Source: an uncultured Verrucomicrobiota bacterium (GTDB taxonomy: Bacteria; Verrucomicrobiota; Verrucomicrobiia; Limisphaerales; UBA1096). Taken from it: 8,999 bases of DNA. The notes under the pieces were generated by a model. That model worked only from the letters and a program-made list of their open reading frames with translations. It searched no databases and was not told the DNA's origin. The DNA is taken from NCBI GenBank assembly GCA_913050205.1, contig CAJXAU010000041.1, forward strand, positions 1 through 8,999. Reading direction: 5' to 3'. Positions 6,980-8,999 of the stretch are shown here, in pieces. The translations under genes and the position numbers were made by a program. The stretch's first letter is position 1. Every line of letters starts with the position of its first letter.

Positions 6980-7010
6980 TTGACGATCAACCCTCCCGTT
7001 CTTAAAGAAC
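6980..7010 (+). promoter_or_regulatory. Candidate acpP promoter overlapping a 13-bp palindrome
   Basis: In the 75-bp fabG-acpP gap, TTGACG at 6980-6985 is followed after 16 bp by TTAAAG at 7002-7007, a reasonable -35/-10 pair with the -10 about 25 bp before the acpP start. The -10 lies inside the inverted repeat GTTCTT-A-AAGAAC (6998-7010), six perfect base pairs around one base, placed where a repressor could block polymerase. An internal acpP promoter is biologically reasonable because ACP is needed in excess over the enzymes. Confidence 0.35.
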
Positions 7011-7031
7011 CCGCGAACGTTACGGCGGCTT

Positions 7032-7274
7032 ATGTCTGACAAATCAATCGCAGATCGAATCAAGGATATCATCGTCGAGCAACTCGGCGTCAACGCGGAC
7101 CAAATCAATCCGGGGGCCAAGTTTATCGAGGACCTCGGCGCGGACTCACTCGACATCGTCGAGCTGATCATGGCGTTGGAGGAGGAATTTGGCACTGAGA
7201 TCCCCGATGAGGAGGCGGAAAAACTCCAAACCGTGGGAGACGTCGCCAAGTACATCGAAGACACACAGAGCTAA
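7032..7274 (+). CDS. acpP: Acyl carrier protein AcpP
   Basis: ACP carries growing acyl chains as thioesters on a 4'-phosphopantetheine arm for FAS II and lipid assembly. The 80-residue length is typical and the protein is strongly acidic. The attachment site is S39 in GADSLDIVEL, the canonical DSL motif at the start of helix II. The flanking EDLGADSL, ALEEEFG and IPDEEAEKL segments are conserved across bacterial AcpP. Spacing to fabG is 75 bp and to fabF 58 bp. Both gaps hold candidate regulatory structure, so the three genes may not be expressed in equal amounts. A weak purine-rich stretch (GGCGG) lies just before the ATG. Confidence 0.97.
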   Translation: MSDKSIADRIKDIIVEQLGVNADQINPGAKFIEDLGADSLDIVELIMALEEEFGTEIPDEEAEKLQTVGDVAKYIEDTQS

Positions 7275-7291
7275 GGGCTGTTTGATTTCCG

Positions 7292-7327
7292 GGCAGCTCG
7301 GTCGCGCTTGGCCAAGCTGCCTGTTTT
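7292..7327 (+). terminator. Candidate terminator or attenuator between acpP and fabF
   Basis: GGCAGCT at 7292-7298 pairs exactly with AGCTGCC at 7315-7321 around a 16-base loop, and one further G-T wobble pair is possible. The following bases are TGTTTTACTTT, a moderately U-rich tail. The structure begins 17 bp after the acpP stop, and the tail runs up to the fabF start at 7333. The repeat unit CGCTTGGCCAAG (7305-7316) forms most of the loop and contributes the first two bases of the 3' arm. Partial termination here would lower fabF relative to acpP. Confidence 0.4.
7305..7316. repeat. Complete CGCTTGGCCAAG unit between acpP and fabF
   Basis: An exact unit, preceded by GCG, lies 16 bp before the fabF start in the 58-bp gap. 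It overlaps the candidate attenuator hairpin. The upstream codons of the longer fabF frame running through this region show no family resemblance, so this copy is treated as intergenic. Confidence 0.75.
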
Positions 7328-7332
7328 ACTTT

Positions 7333-8589
7333 ATGGCGGATACATCCCAGAGGCGACGCATCGTGGTCACCGGCATCGGTGTCGTCTCCCCGCTTGGCCA
7401 GGGGATCGATTCCTTCTGGCAAAACATCACTGCAGGCCAATGCGGAATCGACCAGATTTCCGCCTTCGACACCGAAGGCTACGCCTGCACCATCGCCGGC
7501 GAGGTGCAGGACTTCGACGCTGCCGAGGCGTTCCCCTCCCCCAAGGAGGTCCGCCGCACCGACCGCTTCGCCCAGTTCGGCATCCACGCCGCATGGCAGG
7601 CACTGGGAGACTCCGGGCTCGACCTCGACCAGACCAACCGAGACCGCGTCGGCTCCTTCATCGGCTCCGGCATCGGCGGCCTCGCCACCATGGAAGGCCA
7701 GCACAGCACCCTGCTCAACCGCGGCCCCGGCCGGATGTCACCATTCTTCATCCCAATGATGATCCTCAACATGGGCTCCGGGATGTTCTCACTTTACAAC
7801 GGACTACGCGGCCCAAACGTCGCCACCTGCTCCGCCTGCGCCACCGCCAGCCACGCCATTGGTGAGGCCTGGCGCACCCTCGTCATGGGCGACGCCGACG
7901 TAATGTTCGCCGGCGGCACCGAGGCCGCCGTCACCCCGACCGGCATCGGTGGCTTTGCCGCCATGAAAGCACTCAGCACCCGCAACGACGATCCCAGTAC
8001 CGCCTCCCGGCCGTTCGACGCCGAGCGCGATGGCTTCGTCATGGGCGAAGGAGCGGGCGTCATCGTGCTCGAAGAACTCGAGCACGCCAAGGCACGCGGC
8101 GCACGCATCTACTGCGAACTCGCCGGGTACGGCAACACCGCCGACGCCCACCACATGACCGCCCCCGCCCCCGAGGGCGAAGGCGGCGCACGCGCCATGC
8201 GCATGGCCCTCAACTCCGGCGGACTCAACCCGGACGACATTTCCTACATCAACGCCCACGGCACCTCCACCCCACAGGGAGACGTCTGCGAGACACAGGC
8301 CATCAAGAACGTCTTTGGAGACCACGCCCGCAGCCTCGTTGTCAGTTCCACCAAAGGCGCCACCGGCCACATGCTCGGTGCTGCCGGTGCGGTCGAAATG
8401 GCCGTCTGCTGCAAGGCACTCGAGACCAACCTCGTCCCGCCCACCATCAACTACCAAAATCCCGACCCAAACTGCGACCTCGACTACGCCCCCAACGCAG
8501 CCCGAGAGTTGGAAGTTAACGCCATCGCCAACAACTCCTTCGGCTTCGGCGGCCACAACGCCTGCTTAGTCGCAAAGAAATTTAAATAG
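7333..8589 (+). CDS. fabF: 3-oxoacyl-[acyl-carrier-protein] synthase II FabF
   Basis: FabF (KAS II) condenses malonyl-ACP with a growing acyl-ACP to extend the chain by two carbons. The 418-residue thiolase-fold enzyme has the full Cys-His-His site: C169 in CSACATASHAIG, H309 in NAHGTSTPQGD and H346 in KGATGHMLGAAG, with K341. All are shifted by six residues from E. coli FabF. The C-terminal NNSFGFGGHNA (400-410) is also conserved. The ATG at 7333 was chosen because it gives the family N terminus, RRIVVTGIGVVSPLG. The frame is open back to an ATG at 7189, but that start would overlap acpP by 86 bp and add 48 residues unlike any FabF. No clear Shine-Dalgarno sequence precedes 7333. The His-His pair and full length favour FabF over a chain-length-factor homologue. 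It is followed by a strong terminator. Confidence 0.97.
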   Translation: MADTSQRRRIVVTGIGVVSPLGQGIDSFWQNITAGQCGIDQISAFDTEGYACTIAGEVQDFDAAEAFPSPKEVRRTDRFAQFGIHAAWQALGDSGLDLDQTNRDRVGSFIGSGIGGLATMEGQHSTLLNRGPGRMSPFFIPMMILNMGSGMFSLYNGLRGPNVATCSACATASHAIGEAWRTLVMGDADVMFAGGTEAAVTPTGIGGFAAMKALSTRNDDPSTASRPFDAERDGFVMGEGAGVIVLEELEHAKARGARIYCELAGYGNTADAHHMTAPAPEGEGGARAMRMALNSGGLNPDDISYINAHGTSTPQGDVCETQAIKNVFGDHARSLVVSSTKGATGHMLGAAGAVEMAVCCKALETNLVPPTINYQNPDPNCDLDYAPNAARELEVNAIANNSFGFGGHNACLVAKKFK

Positions 8590-8614
8590 TAGTCGTTTTA
8601 CCCCTGTTTTTATT

Positions 8615-8648
8615 GGCCATTCGCATTATAGCGAGTGGCCTTTTTGTT
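8615..8648 (+). terminator. Intrinsic terminator after fabF
   Basis: GGCCATTCGC (8615-8624) pairs with GCGAGTGGCC (8631-8640) over ten positions, with one T-G wobble, around the loop ATTATA. The run TTTTTGTT follows directly at 8641. The structure begins 26 bp after the fabF stop and is the clearest terminator in the window. It ends the FAS II transcription unit. Confidence 0.85.
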
Positions 8649-8852
8649 ACCCTCTGCTATAAAAACCGATATAAAAGAATTGCTCTCGGAAAGGTACGCT
8701 AGTGATGAGGTTAAACGTCTACCAAGCTAGAATGAGCAGAACAAGCGTTTATCGGAGACTGCAAACGAGAATAGACGTTAAGAAGCGCCCTAAGCTTTCG
8801 CCGCTATAAAAGTATTGCCTAATCAATCACATAAGCCAAAATTTTGGGCGAC
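8649..8852. other. AT-rich intergenic stretch with an imperfect long inverted repeat
   Basis: About 200 bp of roughly 40 percent GC (counted by line) separate the fabF terminator from the next gene, in sharp contrast to the GC-rich genes on its left. It holds a spaced inverted repeat: TTAAACGTCTA at 8711-8721 and TAGACGTTAA at 8772-8781, perfect over eight bases (AACGTCTA/TAGACGTT). CTATAAAA occurs at both ends. A short open frame (8702-8809) is described separately. No tRNA or known riboswitch signature was recognised. It may contain the promoter of the downstream lipoprotein gene, for which only weak boxes were seen (TTGCCT at 8815-8820 and CAAAAT at 8837-8842). Confidence 0.4.
8702..8809 (+). 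CDS. Possible small basic peptide (doubtful)
   Basis: An open frame starts GTG-ATG at 8702-8707 and ends in TAA at 8807-8809. From the ATG it encodes 34 residues with about ten Arg or Lys and a single Asp (ending KKRPKLSPL). A purine-rich GGAAAGG at 8688-8694 sits seven bases before the GTG and ten before the ATG, a better ribosome-binding sequence than most of the confirmed genes here have. There is no signal peptide, membrane segment or recognised domain. A frame this short can easily arise by chance in AT-rich DNA, so the call is weak. Confidence 0.15.
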   Translation: MMRLNVYQARMSRTSVYRRLQTRIDVKKRPKLSPL

Positions 8853-8999
8853 ATGAAACAACTACTAATAACAATCGCAGCCGTGGTGCTGGTGGGGTGT
8901 GGGGAGTCGCAGCAGTCTACTCCTGCGCCAGAAACAAAGCCAGTTGAACCAGTTGTCAAAGCTGCAAAGCCAGAACCGCCGACAGTTGAAGAGCTTCTG
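8853..8999 (+). CDS. Lipoprotein with Pro/Glu/Lys-rich linker, 3'-truncated
   Basis: The first 49 codons of a gene that continues past the window. The start MKQLLITIAAVVLVGC is a complete lipoprotein signal peptide: K2, hydrophobic core 4-14, lipobox LVGC with C16 as the lipidated residue. G17 follows, compatible with outer-membrane sorting under the E. coli +2 rule. The mature start (ESQQSTPAPETKPVEP...) is a flexible Pro/Glu/Lys linker, and the last residues, TVEELL, may begin a folded domain. In marine Verrucomicrobia I associate this leader and linker with ankyrin-repeat lipoproteins. That is recollection, and no ankyrin repeat is visible yet. The ATG at 8853 is preceded by a weak GGG-containing sequence. 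The strong terminator after fabF makes this a separate transcription unit. Confidence 0.75.
   Translation, partial: MKQLLITIAAVVLVGCGESQQSTPAPETKPVEPVVKAAKPEPPTVEELL

Noticed and set aside
923..7316. The palindromic repeats as a CRISPR array or an insertion-sequence footprint.
   Set aside because: The units are 12 bp, irregularly spaced over kilobases and without unique regular spacers. No transposase, terminal inverted repeats or target duplications are visible.
7189..7332. An upstream ATG at 7189 as the fabF start.
   Set aside because: It would overlap acpP by 86 bp and add 48 residues with no FabF resemblance. The ATG at 7333 gives the normal N terminus.
8711..8781. The spaced inverted repeat as an integron attC site.
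   Set aside because: The ends do not fit the RYYYAAC and GTTRRRY core sites and no integron cassette arrangement is seen.

Overview
The window looks like chromosomal core sequence from a GC-rich, didermal bacterium, most likely of the PVC group and probably Verrucomicrobia. Support for that placement: two lipoprotein signal peptides imply an outer membrane; there is a long TPR protein and the start of a Pro/Glu-rich lipoprotein of a kind I associate with verrucomicrobial ankyrin lipoproteins; the DnaG primase carries a variant TOPRIM motif; and most start codons lack a clear Shine-Dalgarno sequence. The taxonomic call is inference, because there is no rRNA gene in the window.

Layout. Positions 1-920 (+) hold the C-terminal part of a prolyl oligopeptidase-family serine peptidase. 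It converges on a minus-strand pair: a TPR lipoprotein with a long Pro/Glu/Val-rich linker (2876-4972), followed after 15 bp by dnaG (1052-2860, TTG start). The gap between the convergent genes holds a tandem palindromic repeat, a REP-like inverted doublet and a candidate terminator. Divergent from the TPR gene, only 48 bp away, is a secreted DUF362 protein (5021-6109, +). Then come three type II fatty-acid-synthesis genes on the + strand: fabG (6213-6956), acpP (7032-7274) and fabF (7333-8589). A convincing intrinsic terminator follows fabF. The last 0.4 kb is distinctly AT-richer and ends with the first 49 codons of a lipoprotein that runs off the window.

Function. FabG reduces beta-ketoacyl-ACP, AcpP carries the growing acyl chain, and FabF performs chain-extending condensation, so these three genes form the elongation core of FAS II. 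Hairpins and promoter-like sequence between them suggest that expression is tuned gene by gene. DnaG synthesises replication primers. The peptidase, the DUF362 protein and the TPR lipoprotein have no evident direct link to either pathway.

The most striking non-genic signal is a dispersed palindromic repeat with the 12-bp unit CGCTTGGCCAAG. It occurs complete six times, four of them in intergenic gaps and one forming part of the DUF362 signal peptide; shorter versions are scattered through coding sequence. I found no mobile element, CRISPR array, tRNA or rRNA, and no clearly new multi-gene system. The novelty candidates are the repeat family, the intergenic hairpins in the FAS II cluster and the dnaG-linked lipoprotein.
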